Assembly: GCA_964410285.1 (NCBI GenBank)
Contig: CAYPFR010000010.1
Span: forward strand, 8,343 to 72,342
Source of the DNA: Fretibacter sp964410285
GTDB taxonomy: Bacteria > Pseudomonadota > Alphaproteobacteria > Caulobacterales > Maricaulaceae
Direction of reading: 5' to 3'
DNA: 64,000 nt
Positions within the stretch are counted from its first letter, which is position 1; each line of letters opens with the position of its first letter. Below are positions 33,572 through 41,497 of this stretch, piece by piece. Both the position numbers and the translations under genes were made by a program. The notes under the pieces were generated by a model. The model made no database searches. It saw nothing but the letters and a program-made list of their open reading frames with translations, and was not told where the DNA came from.

Positions 33572-34168
33572 TTATTTTTTGAGTTCGTTTTCAAAGACGA
33601 CAATTTCCAAACGCTCGCCCGCGCTCTTGATCGTCACGCCCTTAATCGCCTTGGCGAGTGATGGAGCTGCGAGCATTGCCTCTTTATTGATTTCGGTTTT
33701 TACTCTTAGAAAGCCTTCGAGCTTGAGTGCGGTGTCAGCGTGTTCGCGCGCTTTTTCAGCGTCGCCGCTTTCAGCCTCAACAGCCGCTTTGCCGTGCGCC
33801 TGCAAAACTGCGTCCCTGACACGCTGGACAACGAGGTCCACGCCGCGCAAAGAGACTTTTTCAGGCAAGGAGCGCCAATCGAAATAGCCAGAGAGCATTT
33901 TGCCCTTCTTTGATTTGTTTCCATCTGTGAGCTCGGAGCGGTGAGCCGCTGCATAAAGGCTTAAGCCTTCCTCAAGAATTTTGATTTCGGCATTGATCTT
34001 CTCGGCGTCGTCCTCGGCCTTTTGGATCAATATCTGGCTGGCACGCTTGAGTTCGTTGTTGATCTCCGAGACTTGGATCCGAAGCCTGCCCAGCTGGCGC
34101 ATTTCCGCCTCGGCGTCCTCGCGCGTTTGAGGAATTTTTGCTGATATAGTTTGGGCTTTTTTAGCCAT
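33572..34168 (-). CDS. gam: Gam-like host-nuclease inhibitor
   Basis: 198-residue Mu Gam homologue (a bacterial Ku-like fold) that binds DNA ends and blocks exonucleases: long helical N-terminus with RRL-type repeats, then GYFDWRSLPEKVSLRGVDLV and FLRVKTEINKEAMLAAPSLA. Preceded by another helical early gene after 11 bases. Confidence 0.88.
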   Translation of the reverse strand: MAKKAQTISAKIPQTREDAEAEMRQLGRLRIQVSEINNELKRASQILIQKAEDDAEKINAEIKILEEGLSLYAAAHRSELTDGNKSKKGKMLSGYFDWRSLPEKVSLRGVDLVVQRVRDAVLQAHGKAAVEAESGDAEKAREHADTALKLEGFLRVKTEINKEAMLAAPSLAKAIKGVTIKSAGERLEIVVFENELKK

Positions 34169-34179
34169 AGTCTTGTCCT

Positions 34180-34524
34180 TTATTTAGGGGTTGTTTTGAA
34201 TGGGTCTGCGCCGTGCTCGCCGAATTGGACTTTGACGACATTGCTATCTTCGGGTGAAGGCAACTCGCTCGTTACGTCCTCAACCCCTTCAATCAATCGG
34301 TCCAGCTCATGCATGGCTTCCGGCGGCAGATCGTTTGCTGCGGCGAGCTGGGCGGAGAGAAACTTCTTGATCTCCTCAAGATTGCGAGCCTGTCTGTTGA
34401 GAAGCTTCAACGTCCACTCCCGATCCATCTTCACTTCGCTAAGCTGGAATTGGAGCGCTACATTGCACTTGCGCGCAGCCTCAATATGGTCATGAACCGT
34501 TGGTATGTAAGACGGGCCCCTCAT
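34180..34524 (-). CDS. Early-region helical protein, 114 aa
   Basis: 114 residues, mainly helical and acidic (RQARNLEEIKKFLSAQLAAA). Not recognised. ATGA overlap with the upstream gene. Confidence 0.6.
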   Translation of the reverse strand: MRGPSYIPTVHDHIEAARKCNVALQFQLSEVKMDREWTLKLLNRQARNLEEIKKFLSAQLAAANDLPPEAMHELDRLIEGVEDVTSELPSPEDSNVVKVQFGEHGADPFKTTPK

Positions 34525-34889
34525 GACTTTAGTCCGCTGTTAGCGCAGCCCGACCGGCAGGCGCGCCAAAGCTTGACCGTCGTGGGATCCGTAGCAGAAA
34601 GGCTCTTACGTCGCTGGATCCCGAGACACTTTTCGGCGGCAATCTTGCCAAGCACCGGACACGTGACCTCATTGCCCATTAGGCATGAGGAGACCGCTGT
34701 TTTGATCTTATCGAGACTTCCGGGGTAACACCCATTTATAACTGCGCTAACGGCACTGTGTGAATATCCTATGCGGACCGCAACGGGACGGACAGTGCCG
34801 ACTTTATCGCACGCCGTGGCCAAAGCCATGATCCATGGTGGACAATCGGTTCCGTGTGCGGTGATCGCCTTTGCTTGGAATAAGCTCAT
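34521..34889 (-). CDS. Putative HTH phage regulator, 122 aa
   Basis: 122 residues with a likely helix-turn-helix (RPVAVRIGYSHSAVSAVING) and several cysteines near the end (CPVLGKIAAEKC, RACRSGC) that could bind a metal. ATGA overlaps on both sides. DNA binding is inferred. Confidence 0.65.
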   Translation of the reverse strand: MSLFQAKAITAHGTDCPPWIMALATACDKVGTVRPVAVRIGYSHSAVSAVINGCYPGSLDKIKTAVSSCLMGNEVTCPVLGKIAAEKCLGIQRRKSLSATDPTTVKLWRACRSGCANSGLKS

Positions 34890-35536
34890 GCTACTCTCCC
34901 CACGGCAGGGGGCCGCTTCTGCGGCGCTGCGTAAGGCGTGAAAGCTTTTGTGTTGCGGTCCTTAAGACCGCGCGCGCCTGTCTCCTTATCCGTCGTTTCC
35001 ATGGGAGGGAGCACGCCCGTGTCATTGATCAGAAAATAGATCACCTCTCCGTTAGAGCAATCACGCGTGGGATTTGATCGTCTTGGAAGTTTGCGCGCAT
35101 AGCCGGCTCGGGTGAGCTGGCTCAAAAATCTGTGAGCGCTATCTCTCGCTGTTGGCACTTCCTCGGGCTTTGCAGCCACTTGGATAAGATCCGAGACAGT
35201 CCCGCGTTTGAGGGTGCGAAGCGCTTTCCAAAGCCTCGCGCGCAGTGAGGCGCGATTAGGCTCACGATAACTTATGGCCGTCTTAGGCCCGCTTTTAATC
35301 TCGCCGCCCTCCATATGGCGCTTATGTCCTTTGGGCGTGGCTGCATAGCAGCCAACCCGCACGCTTTTTGCAAAGCCGTTGGACATGAGCGCTTGCATGC
35401 GTTTGACGATTGTTTTGCGAGGATGCGTGATCCGCTCCGCCAAATCGTCCAGCGTCAAGCAATGGACGCCGCCGTCCGCCGCAACAATAAGCTCGTTGAG
35501 GAGTGTCATTTGTGTAAGGCCCGCCAGCGCTTCCAT
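34886..35536 (-). CDS. Winged-helix DNA-binding protein, 216 aa
   Basis: 216 residues with two winged-helix-like units: LDDLAERITHPRKTIVKRMQ (about 28-48) and AHRFLSQLTRAGYARKLPRR (about 132-152). It follows MuB by TAATG. Probably an early regulator; not assigned to a named family. Confidence 0.65.
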   Translation of the reverse strand: MEALAGLTQMTLLNELIVAADGGVHCLTLDDLAERITHPRKTIVKRMQALMSNGFAKSVRVGCYAATPKGHKRHMEGGEIKSGPKTAISYREPNRASLRARLWKALRTLKRGTVSDLIQVAAKPEEVPTARDSAHRFLSQLTRAGYARKLPRRSNPTRDCSNGEVIYFLINDTGVLPPMETTDKETGARGLKDRNTKAFTPYAAPQKRPPAVGRVA

Positions 35537-36273
35537 TATGCCGCTCTTGTTTTGGAGGCGGCGCGAGGCCGTCCGTCATTGGTGAGCGCCAGTGTGGAGG
35601 TCATTTCAGCCGTGATTGTCTGGCCTTTATTGCGCCTCATAGCTTGCTCAATGCGCGCTATAGAGTTGAGAATTTCGCGGTTAATCCCGCCTGTCTCGGC
35701 ATGAATGCGCTCAACTAAATCGTCGGCAATGGTAACCTCGGAAAGCTGGTCGCACAGCATGCGCACATCCCCAACCGTGGCGGGCGTAAATTCAACCACG
35801 TCCGCAATGCGGTTATAGACCTGTTTGTGGGCCTTTAATTGCTGGCGTATCCCCTTCATTCCCGCTGCAATCAAGGTCACGCCAGAAATATCGGTAAGGT
35901 CGCGGAGCGTCTCTAGCGTTTTGATCTTGCGCGCCGCATGCTCCACCTCGTCCACAATCACCAACGGATTGCGCATAACGCATTCATTGACGATTTGATC
36001 GAACATGAGTGTTGAGGAGTGACGAGGCTGGAGATCAAGCCCGTTACAAATATCCTTTAGCATCCATGGGATTGTCCACCCGGCTTTCGCCCTAACAAGA
36101 ACCGCATCCTTTTGGACAGAATACCATTGCAGCGCGCGGGTCTTTCCAAGGCCGGGCTCACCCTCAACGAGCAGCCAGCTGGCTTCCTCCGCGCCCCGCC
36201 CATCCAAGGTCGCAACGCCCTTTTGAAAGCGTTTAACGTTGGAGACTTCCGAGCAATAAATTCCAGATCTCAT
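35536..36273 (-). CDS. B: MuB-type transposition ATPase
   Basis: 245-residue AAA+ ATPase with Walker A GEPGLGKT (38-45) and Walker B LVIVDE (104-109). It selects target DNA, delivers it to the transposase and gives target immunity. A C-terminal helical part follows. Overlaps the transposase gene by ATGA. Confidence 0.93.
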   Translation of the reverse strand: MRSGIYCSEVSNVKRFQKGVATLDGRGAEEASWLLVEGEPGLGKTRALQWYSVQKDAVLVRAKAGWTIPWMLKDICNGLDLQPRHSSTLMFDQIVNECVMRNPLVIVDEVEHAARKIKTLETLRDLTDISGVTLIAAGMKGIRQQLKAHKQVYNRIADVVEFTPATVGDVRMLCDQLSEVTIADDLVERIHAETGGINREILNSIARIEQAMRRNKGQTITAEMTSTLALTNDGRPRAASKTRAA

Positions 36274-38447
36274 TTATACATTCCCTTTTTTCTAAGTTCG
36301 TCTTTGGTCACAACGCCGTGCGAGAGGAGCAAGAGTTGCATGTTGTGATTATTTTCCATTTCAAGAAGCTCGGCAGCGTCGTCTGGCTTTAACGAGTAGC
36401 CGTCGTCCTTGAGGCCTTTGGCCCATACCCAAAAATCAATGTCCCCTTGAATACCAATGGCAAACTTGGGGCGGACAGTGCGATCCGGATTGTGGATCGT
36501 AAGCTCCATCTTGCTACGCGCGGCTGTCGCCGCTTCCATCTCTCTGATCTGCGCGGCAGCCTCTTCTTCCTCATGAGTTGAAAGCGGCGGAGGCACTGGA
36601 CGCCCTTTGTCCAGATAGTCCGCCGCTTCCTTCGCGCGCTCAAGAGATGGTGAGGAAACCTCCACATAGGGTGCGCGAATAGGTTTAACTTTTGAATTTT
36701 CTTGAGCAGCGTGGCCAAGAATGTCCGAGCCGAGCTTTTCGGGATTATGAGCAGCCGTGGCCGCCTTCTGCTGGAGCTTAAGCGCTTTGAGCTTTGAGAG
36801 CTGGACGTGGCGAGCACGCTTGGCTATCTCTTGGCGGTCTGCGCCGCTCATGGTCGGATCTTCGGCAAGGCAGACAAACTCACCATTGTCGGCGGAGTAG
36901 ATTATGACGCGGCTCTCGTCTTCAACGTCAAGCCTAACGGATACATATTCGCCGACTAAGCCTGCGAGCTCCGGCGCAATAAACCAGCGGTTATAAACCG
37001 AGACGCCTTTTTTCTGGACCGAGCGAACGCCTCCGTTTACGGGCGGAGCCAAGAGCACATCAAGCGCACGTTCGTCCTCGATACGCCGGGTGCGTTGCCC
37101 CGCAGCCTTTTGCATGGGTGAAGTTTTAATGGCGCTATGGACGCGCGCTTCGTACACGTCCCGGATCCAATCATTAATCACAATTTGGAGCTCGCCCGGC
37201 GCAAGTGAAAATTCTGCGCTGCGGGCGGCGATTTGCTTTTTGGCACCATGGCGCTGCGCCATGGATTTACGGGCGCGCATAGCCTGTTGATCGGCAACGC
37301 TGTGCCCAACATAGTCAGGAAGTATCTCAAAGAGCTCGCGCGTCAATGTGCCAAAGAAGCGCTCAACATGAGGCTTTTGCTCGGGCGAGAACGGCGTACA
37401 ATAATTGATTGAAAAGCCAAGCTCCAAGGACATGCGGCGGACACTCTCGGCGGTGTAGTCTTTCCCGTTATCAGCCTTTAAAACCTCTGGCATACCCCAA
37501 TCCAGAATAGCACCGCGTAGACAAGCAGCCGTCGCTATCGCGCTTGGCTGATCACATACGAGGACACGAGCGCGTCTGGAGAAAACGTCCACCAAAGCCA
37601 CGAGAGAGTAACGCGTTGGCCGCCCATCTGGCCCAATACACTTTACGTCCGCGATCGTGCCATCGATTTCCCACTTCTGATTAAGGCGCACAACGTCCTC
37701 GGAGAGTGAGCCAAAGGCCGCGCGCCTATGGGATTTCCATTTGTCAGGATCAGCAGCATAAAGAAGCGCAGAGGCGTTCTCTTTGCGGTATTTTTTGACA
37801 TAAAGCTGGAGAGAACGAAGGCTCGGCGGATTTTCAAAGTTGGCCCTAACACCCGCATAAATATGCGTTGCGGCGACGTGCGGCCGCCCGGCAATCTGCG
37901 CCACGATATAGGCCTGAAGATTAGCGTCTGTCTCAAATCGGTTTTGCCCCTTTGGGCCGCGCTGTGCATCCTTGAGCCCCTCAAGCCCGGCCTTATCACT
38001 TTTGAGCTTCCAGCGGCGCAAGGACCGCGCAGAGATCGTTTTGACGCTTCTGCGGATCCATGGCCGCACGCAAAGCGTTTGAGCATTGTAGCGCTTCACA
38101 AATATCTCGGAGGCCTTAGTGATCGAAAGCCCGGAGCCGTCAAGAAACTCATTGAACATCACAATGATCGAGGCGCGCGCCGCCGACTTCTTATCTCCAT
38201 AAGGGTCAAGCGGCGCGTCGTCGCGGTCCACTTTCGCGGCAGCGGCCTCAACGTCTCTGAATGTGAGCTCGGCCAAAGCCCGCAAGGGCAGATCCGCAAC
38301 CGCATATTCACGTCCGCCGCCTTGACCAGCACGCGCACGAGAAGTCCAGCCTTCTCTCTTCGCTCGCCTAATAATAGGGCTTTTACGGGCAGGCAGGTCT
38401 GGCAAGGCCGCATCTGCAATCTCTTGCGCTGTCATAAATTGCTTCAT
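36270..38447 (-). CDS. A: MuA-type DDE transposase
   Basis: 725 residues. N-terminal Mu-type DNA-binding HTH (MTAQEIADAALPDLPARKSP), further end-binding domains, then an RNase H-fold DDE catalytic core: D262 (KWEIDGT), D326 (KADNGKDY), E362 (HVERFF), then a beta-barrel and a helical C-terminus that contacts MuB. The start at ATG 38447 overlaps the stop of the preceding 77-codon ORF by ATGA; a GTG three codons earlier is the alternative. Confidence 0.95.
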   Translation of the reverse strand: MKQFMTAQEIADAALPDLPARKSPIIRRAKREGWTSRARAGQGGGREYAVADLPLRALAELTFRDVEAAAAKVDRDDAPLDPYGDKKSAARASIIVMFNEFLDGSGLSITKASEIFVKRYNAQTLCVRPWIRRSVKTISARSLRRWKLKSDKAGLEGLKDAQRGPKGQNRFETDANLQAYIVAQIAGRPHVAATHIYAGVRANFENPPSLRSLQLYVKKYRKENASALLYAADPDKWKSHRRAAFGSLSEDVVRLNQKWEIDGTIADVKCIGPDGRPTRYSLVALVDVFSRRARVLVCDQPSAIATAACLRGAILDWGMPEVLKADNGKDYTAESVRRMSLELGFSINYCTPFSPEQKPHVERFFGTLTRELFEILPDYVGHSVADQQAMRARKSMAQRHGAKKQIAARSAEFSLAPGELQIVINDWIRDVYEARVHSAIKTSPMQKAAGQRTRRIEDERALDVLLAPPVNGGVRSVQKKGVSVYNRWFIAPELAGLVGEYVSVRLDVEDESRVIIYSADNGEFVCLAEDPTMSGADRQEIAKRARHVQLSKLKALKLQQKAATAAHNPEKLGSDILGHAAQENSKVKPIRAPYVEVSSPSLERAKEAADYLDKGRPVPPPLSTHEEEEAAAQIREMEAATAARSKMELTIHNPDRTVRPKFAIGIQGDIDFWVWAKGLKDDGYSLKPDDAAELLEMENNHNMQLLLLSHGVVTKDELRKKGMYK

Positions 38448-38677
38448 GACGCGCACTCAATAGGTTCGGCAGGTCGCTCAAGTCTTGCGTAGGAAATTCC
38501 GCAAGACAGGTTGAAGAAGCGCCCTGCCGAGAGGCTCTTGACGGATCCACAATCAAGAGCGGGCGTAAAATTGGCCGTAAGCGTACAGGGCGCAGCACTT
38601 ACGGCCACTCCAAATCGCGATAGGAAGGGGTGGGATGAAAACCTAAAACGATTGGAGAATTGAATAAAAGTTTTCAC
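38444..38677 (-). CDS. Small early protein, 77 aa
   Basis: 77 residues, Ser/Phe/Arg-rich; not recognised. Composition alone would be doubtful, but its start overlaps the previous stop by ATGA and its own stop overlaps the transposase start by ATGA, so it is very likely translated and couples the two. Confidence 0.55.
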   Translation of the reverse strand: MKTFIQFSNRFRFSSHPFLSRFGVAVSAAPCTLTANFTPALDCGSVKSLSAGRFFNLSCGISYARLERPAEPIECAS

Positions 38678-38928
38678 GCGATATTCCCCAAGGCATTATC
38701 CGCTATCTGTTTGGCACGCACCTCCGCCTCATCAATTTTTTGGAGCAATGACCACGCGGCGGAATGAACCTCGTCTGGCGTGAGTGTGTGAGCCGCTTGG
38801 GCAGAAGCCGCCATGAGGATTTCGCCGTCACTTAAATTGCCCTTTCCCTTGAGTTCAAGGTAACGCGCAAAGACGCGCGCCGTGGCCTTATCGGCGAGGC
38901 TTGCGGTGCCTCTAAAACTCGCGTTCAT
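38674..38928 (-). CDS. Small early protein, 84 aa
   Basis: 84 residues, helical (KATARVFARYLELKGKGNLS). Not recognised. ATGA coupled on both sides. Confidence 0.6.
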   Translation of the reverse strand: MNASFRGTASLADKATARVFARYLELKGKGNLSDGEILMAASAQAAHTLTPDEVHSAAWSLLQKIDEAEVRAKQIADNALGNIA

Positions 38929-39281
38929 GACGCCGCTCCCTCGGCTCGGGCGGAGCGTGGATCAATAACCGCACTTCCTTCCCATACGGGACATTCACCA
39001 ATCAATTGAACCACGCGCCAACCGCGTTCCTTGAGAGCCTGATTAAAGGCCTTCATTTCGGGGTTTGTTTTGGGCAGACCCGCCCGGACCTGATCAGCAC
39101 TGCGGCACCACCGCCGCGCCATTTCCACGTCTTGAAACGCGGCGCGTTTTTTGCCGTTCCAATCAACTGCAAATATCCAGCTTTTTACCCCATCCTTAAA
39201 CACACCAAGGAAGGCCGTGACGCTCTCGACATTTTGGACAACGCCGTCAATCTCGCGCTCGAATATTTCGGGCGCGCTCAT
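38925..39281 (-). CDS. Small early protein, 118 aa
   Basis: 118 residues, mixed alpha/beta (VTAFLGVFKDGVKSWIFAVD). Not recognised. ATGA coupled on both sides within the ner-A interval. Confidence 0.6.
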   Translation of the reverse strand: MSAPEIFEREIDGVVQNVESVTAFLGVFKDGVKSWIFAVDWNGKKRAAFQDVEMARRWCRSADQVRAGLPKTNPEMKAFNQALKERGWRVVQLIGECPVWEGSAVIDPRSARAEGAAS

Positions 39282-39556
39282 GACAAAACTCCAAAGCTGC
39301 GGATGCGCCCAAGGCAGTCGCGCATACCTTCGGTTTGCGCTTGATATTGCGCGGATTGATGGCGGCCATTTTCAATGATGTAAATCAGCTCTATGAGCTC
39401 GTCCAAAGTGTAGGTTTTCACCCACCCGCAGCCTCGGTCCATCTTGATCGTCCAGCCCTCGCCGGGCGTTAAAATCTCAACGCACACAACGCGCGCAAAA
39501 TTATCGTTTGAAGGCGTGGGCGTTTTAAGCTCGGAGGCGTCAATATACCGGATCAT
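39278..39556 (-). CDS. Small early protein, 92 aa
   Basis: 92 residues; the middle KMDRGCGWVKTYTLDELIEL is the only distinctive part. Not recognised. ATGA coupled to ner upstream. Confidence 0.6.
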   Translation of the reverse strand: MIRYIDASELKTPTPSNDNFARVVCVEILTPGEGWTIKMDRGCGWVKTYTLDELIELIYIIENGRHQSAQYQAQTEGMRDCLGRIRSFGVLS

Positions 39557-39876
39557 GATGAGGCCTTTGAAGCTGGTGACGGCTTGGCACCCTTGGCTCT
39601 AAGCCCATCATTCTCCGGCAAAAAACGCCCAACATAAGGCAGCCCATCAGGACCATAGCGGCCCGGCCAAATCTCGGAGGGGTGCACGCCAATAATATCT
39701 GCAATAACCTTTTCGCCGAAGCGATTAGGCTGTTTAAGGACAACTGAAAAATAGGACGGGTTTTTCCCGTGCAGCCGATTTAGGGAAGCGAGCGTGTGCC
39801 CCCTCTCACGAAGCTCCGCCTTAACGCGCCCAGGGCTCCACCCGCGCCTAATAAGTTCATCTGGATTGTGCGTCAC
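39553..39876 (-). CDS. ner: Ner-like early regulator
   Basis: 107 residues of the Ner/Nlp family: RRGWSPGRVKAELRERGHTL, ASLNRLHGKNPSYFSVVLKQ and IIGVHPSEIWPGRYGPDG. In Mu, Ner damps early transcription and the repressor promoter. GTG start at 39876 with GAGGAG 9 bases upstream. First gene of the early operon. Confidence 0.9.
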   Translation of the reverse strand: MTHNPDELIRRGWSPGRVKAELRERGHTLASLNRLHGKNPSYFSVVLKQPNRFGEKVIADIIGVHPSEIWPGRYGPDGLPYVGRFLPENDGLRAKGAKPSPASKASS

Positions 39877-39949
39877 CTAAAATTCTCCTCTTACGTGCAG
39901 TCGGTTGCGGCTAGGCGCTTGCCTTGCTTTGTGCTAAAGTTAACTAATT

Positions 39950-40010
39950 ACGAGATACCGTATAACGATTAATCGTAATAACAGTCAAGAGGGTTAATAC
40001 GATTAGTCGT
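39950..40010. promoter_or_regulatory. Three repressor operators (ACGAnnnnnCGT)
   Basis: Three 12-bp dyads of one pattern: ACGAGATACCGT (39950-39961), ACGATTAATCGT (39965-39976, a perfect palindrome) and ACGATTAGTCGT (39999-40010), in the gap between ner and the divergent repressor gene. This is the O1-O3 arrangement expected for a lysogeny switch. Confidence 0.82.
39959..39988 (-). promoter_or_regulatory. Early promoter (Pe) toward ner/transposase
   Basis: On the minus strand TTGACT (39988-39983) and TATACG (39964-39959) are separated by 18 bases, and that spacer contains the perfect operator 39965-39976. Repressor binding there would block the polymerase directly. Confidence 0.7.
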
Positions 40011-40020
40011 AATTTTTTTT

Positions 40021-40680
40021 ATGAACGATTTAAGCAAACAAATTCGCGCCGCTAGAAAAGCAAAAGGCTGGACCCAAACGGACCTTGCAAAAAAAATCGG
40101 CGTGCCCATGACCACACTGGCGACTTGGGAGCAAGGGAAAGCTCAACCAAGATTTCCAGCAATGGTTATGCTGGTCAAAACCTTAGATATTAAGATTGAT
40201 TTGCCAGACGATAGCTATGAGCAACTTCTTGAGGCCATTGGAGAGCCCGTCGTTCATGAGGGGTCAACGGATTGGGACGGCGCGCCGAGTGAAAAGCGCA
40301 TGGTGCCTGTTGTAGGTTATGTTGGCGCAGGCGGGGAGATCGAGCCGATTGACGATCACGGTATGGGGGCGGGGATGGACGAGACGGACGTGCCGCCTAA
40401 TGCTGCGCCCGGAACGGTGGCGGTCAAGGTTCGCGGCGATAGCATGATCCCAATGCTCTATGAGGGCATGATTGTGTTTTACTCACTGCGACTAAGCAAC
40501 ATTTCAGATCACCTTCACAAGCCTATTGTCGTGCATTTTGCCGACGGCAGAAAGGCGATTAAGACGGTCATAACAGGTTCTCAAAAGGGTGTTTACACAC
40601 TCACCTCATTTAACGCCTCGCCCATTCCCGACATTAAGATTGAGAGCGTGAGCCCGATTGATTGGATAAAACCTATATGA
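40021..40680 (+). CDS. c: Prophage repressor, XRE HTH plus S24 peptidase domain
   Basis: 219 residues: HTH at 5-60 (MTTLATWEQGK), linker, then a LexA/CI-type S24 domain with cleavage pair Ala103-Gly104 (GYVGAGGE), catalytic Ser141 (VRGDSMIP) and a lysine at 178 or 181 (GRKAIKTV). That implies RecA-stimulated self-cleavage and SOS induction, unlike Mu itself, whose repressor has no such domain. No Shine-Dalgarno precedes the ATG, only a run of T, so translation may be weak or leaderless. Confidence 0.92.
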   Translation: MNDLSKQIRAARKAKGWTQTDLAKKIGVPMTTLATWEQGKAQPRFPAMVMLVKTLDIKIDLPDDSYEQLLEAIGEPVVHEGSTDWDGAPSEKRMVPVVGYVGAGGEIEPIDDHGMGAGMDETDVPPNAAPGTVAVKVRGDSMIPMLYEGMIVFYSLRLSNISDHLHKPIVVHFADGRKAIKTVITGSQKGVYTLTSFNASPIPDIKIESVSPIDWIKPI

Positions 40681-40988
40681 AAACTTTACACATAACTTTG
40701 CTTGCGACGCTATTAGCGGGATGTGGATCACCAGATAAAGGCGATCATCGAATTCTAGCCGAGGCCACACAAGCACAATGGCTTGAAGGTAGTGTTGCCA
40801 ACAGACAGGCAACCGCACACTTTTGGGCTTGGAATTTTGCAGGAAAACCGGGGCCGAATAAGGCCCACTTGGTGGACAAAGCAGCAAGTAATTTACTGGA
40901 GTGCATCAACGCCGTTGACGTATCAGACATGAGCCTAATGGCGAAAGATACGGCGGCAGGATGCTGGGCGATCATGAGCGCAAATTGA
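40677..40988 (+). CDS. Lipoprotein translationally coupled to the repressor
   Basis: 103 residues with a lipoprotein signal peptide and lipobox LLAGC (Cys16), then a soluble helical domain with two further cysteines. Its ATG overlaps the repressor stop by ATGA, so it would be made in the lysogen. No family is recognised. A superinfection-exclusion or other lysogenic-conversion role is plausible by analogy with phage-coded lipoproteins, but is inference. Confidence 0.75.
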   Translation: MKTLHITLLATLLAGCGSPDKGDHRILAEATQAQWLEGSVANRQATAHFWAWNFAGKPGPNKAHLVDKAASNLLECINAVDVSDMSLMAKDTAAGCWAIMSAN

Positions 40989-41112
40989 GCGCAAATGATG
41001 GTCACAGTTAGGAATTTAATCCGACCACAAAACCTTTACAAAACAGTCACTTAGAAAACTGTGACCGAATTTCACTCTTGGTCACAGTTCCGGACCCCCT
41101 AATTTGCCGCAA

Positions 41113-41136
41113 CCCCCCATAGCACTGGGGTTTTTT
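41113..41136 (+). terminator. Terminator after repressor-lipoprotein operon
   Basis: A C-rich arm (41113-41118) and GGGG (41127-41130) flank an 8- to 9-base loop and are followed by TTTTTT (41131-41136) on the plus strand; a simple rho-independent terminator for the lysogenic transcript. Confidence 0.7.
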
Positions 41137-41302
41137 GGGGATTAGCCCTTGGCCATTTTCTTTTGCGTTTGGGCATTTTCGGCCAATTTATCTGCGCAAG
41201 AGAAGATGGCCGAGGTTGCCAGATTTTTCGGGTCACCTCTAAAAAAACCTTTTTATTTCAATGCTGTCCGACTTAGTCCCGCCTTGTCCGGGGTAGTCCG
41301 GC

Positions 41303-41330
41303 TTCTGGCCACGTTCTCTTGCGCCCTACA
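41303..41330 (-). repeat. Prophage terminal inverted repeat (early end)
   Basis: Read inward (minus strand) it begins TGTAGGGCGCA and carries CGTGGCCA at the same distance as the copy at 2680-2707. The outermost base pair CA abuts the ATCAC duplication. Confidence 0.9.
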
Positions 41331-41335
41331 ATCAC
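41331..41335. repeat. Target-site duplication, right copy (ATCAC)
   Basis: Copy of the 5 bases before the other prophage end (2675-2679). Confidence 0.93.
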
Positions 41336-41363
41336 CACACTTCACGCAAACACGCCCGCATCT

Positions 41364-41382
41364 GGTGCCTATAGGGTGCCTA
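41364..41382. repeat. GGTGCCTA direct-repeat pair, 11-bp period
   Basis: GGTGCCTA at 41364-41371 and 41375-41382. A closely similar pair with the same period lies on the other side of the tRNA fragment at 41625-41643, suggesting integrase arm-type sites. Confidence 0.45.
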
Positions 41383-41449
41383 GAGCAGAATTCGCTATCT
41401 CTTCGAAAAGTCAAAAATTCCAAATAATATAATGATTTCAAAGAGTTAG

Positions 41450-41497
41450 TGGTGCCCCCACACGGACTTGAACCGCGGACCCCCTGATTACAAATCA
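41450..41497 (-). other. tRNA-Thr(TGT) 3' fragment, island attachment site
   Basis: The minus strand reads from the anticodon loop TTTGTAA through the T arm (loop TTCAAGT, 5-bp stem) to the acceptor strand and a genomic CCA. The 5' half is absent; the sequence beyond does not fold as a tRNA. This is the leftover of integration into the 3' part of a tRNA gene. The intact gene should stand at the far end of the island, outside the window. Confidence 0.83.

Larger units (their letters stand above)
2680..41330 (-). mobile_element. Complete Mu-like transposable prophage with P2-like tail, 38.65 kb
   Basis: The ends are TG (2680) and CA (41330), with 28-bp imperfect terminal inverted repeats and a flanking ATCAC duplication. 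It carries MuA-type transposase, MuB ATPase, Ner, Gam, GemA, a Mor-like activator, Mu-type terminase, portal, protease and capsid, and P2-type tail genes I, J, W, V, FI, FII, E, T, U, X and D. The genetic left (early) end is at 41.3 kb and the right end at 2.7 kb. Every essential module I looked for is intact, with no frameshifted structural gene, so it may be inducible. Accessory genes sit at 2.8-5.7 kb. Confidence 0.95.
40989..41330. other. Prophage early-end non-coding region
   Basis: No gene. It contains three copies of GGTCACAGTT (41000-41009 plus; 41057-41066 minus; 41080-41089 plus), the terminator at 41113-41136, presumed transposase sites with CGGCC cores (for example 41171-41190), a GTCC array phased at exactly 10 bp (41266, 41276, 41286, 41296), and the terminal repeat. 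Together these look like the transpososome assembly site. Confidence 0.65.
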
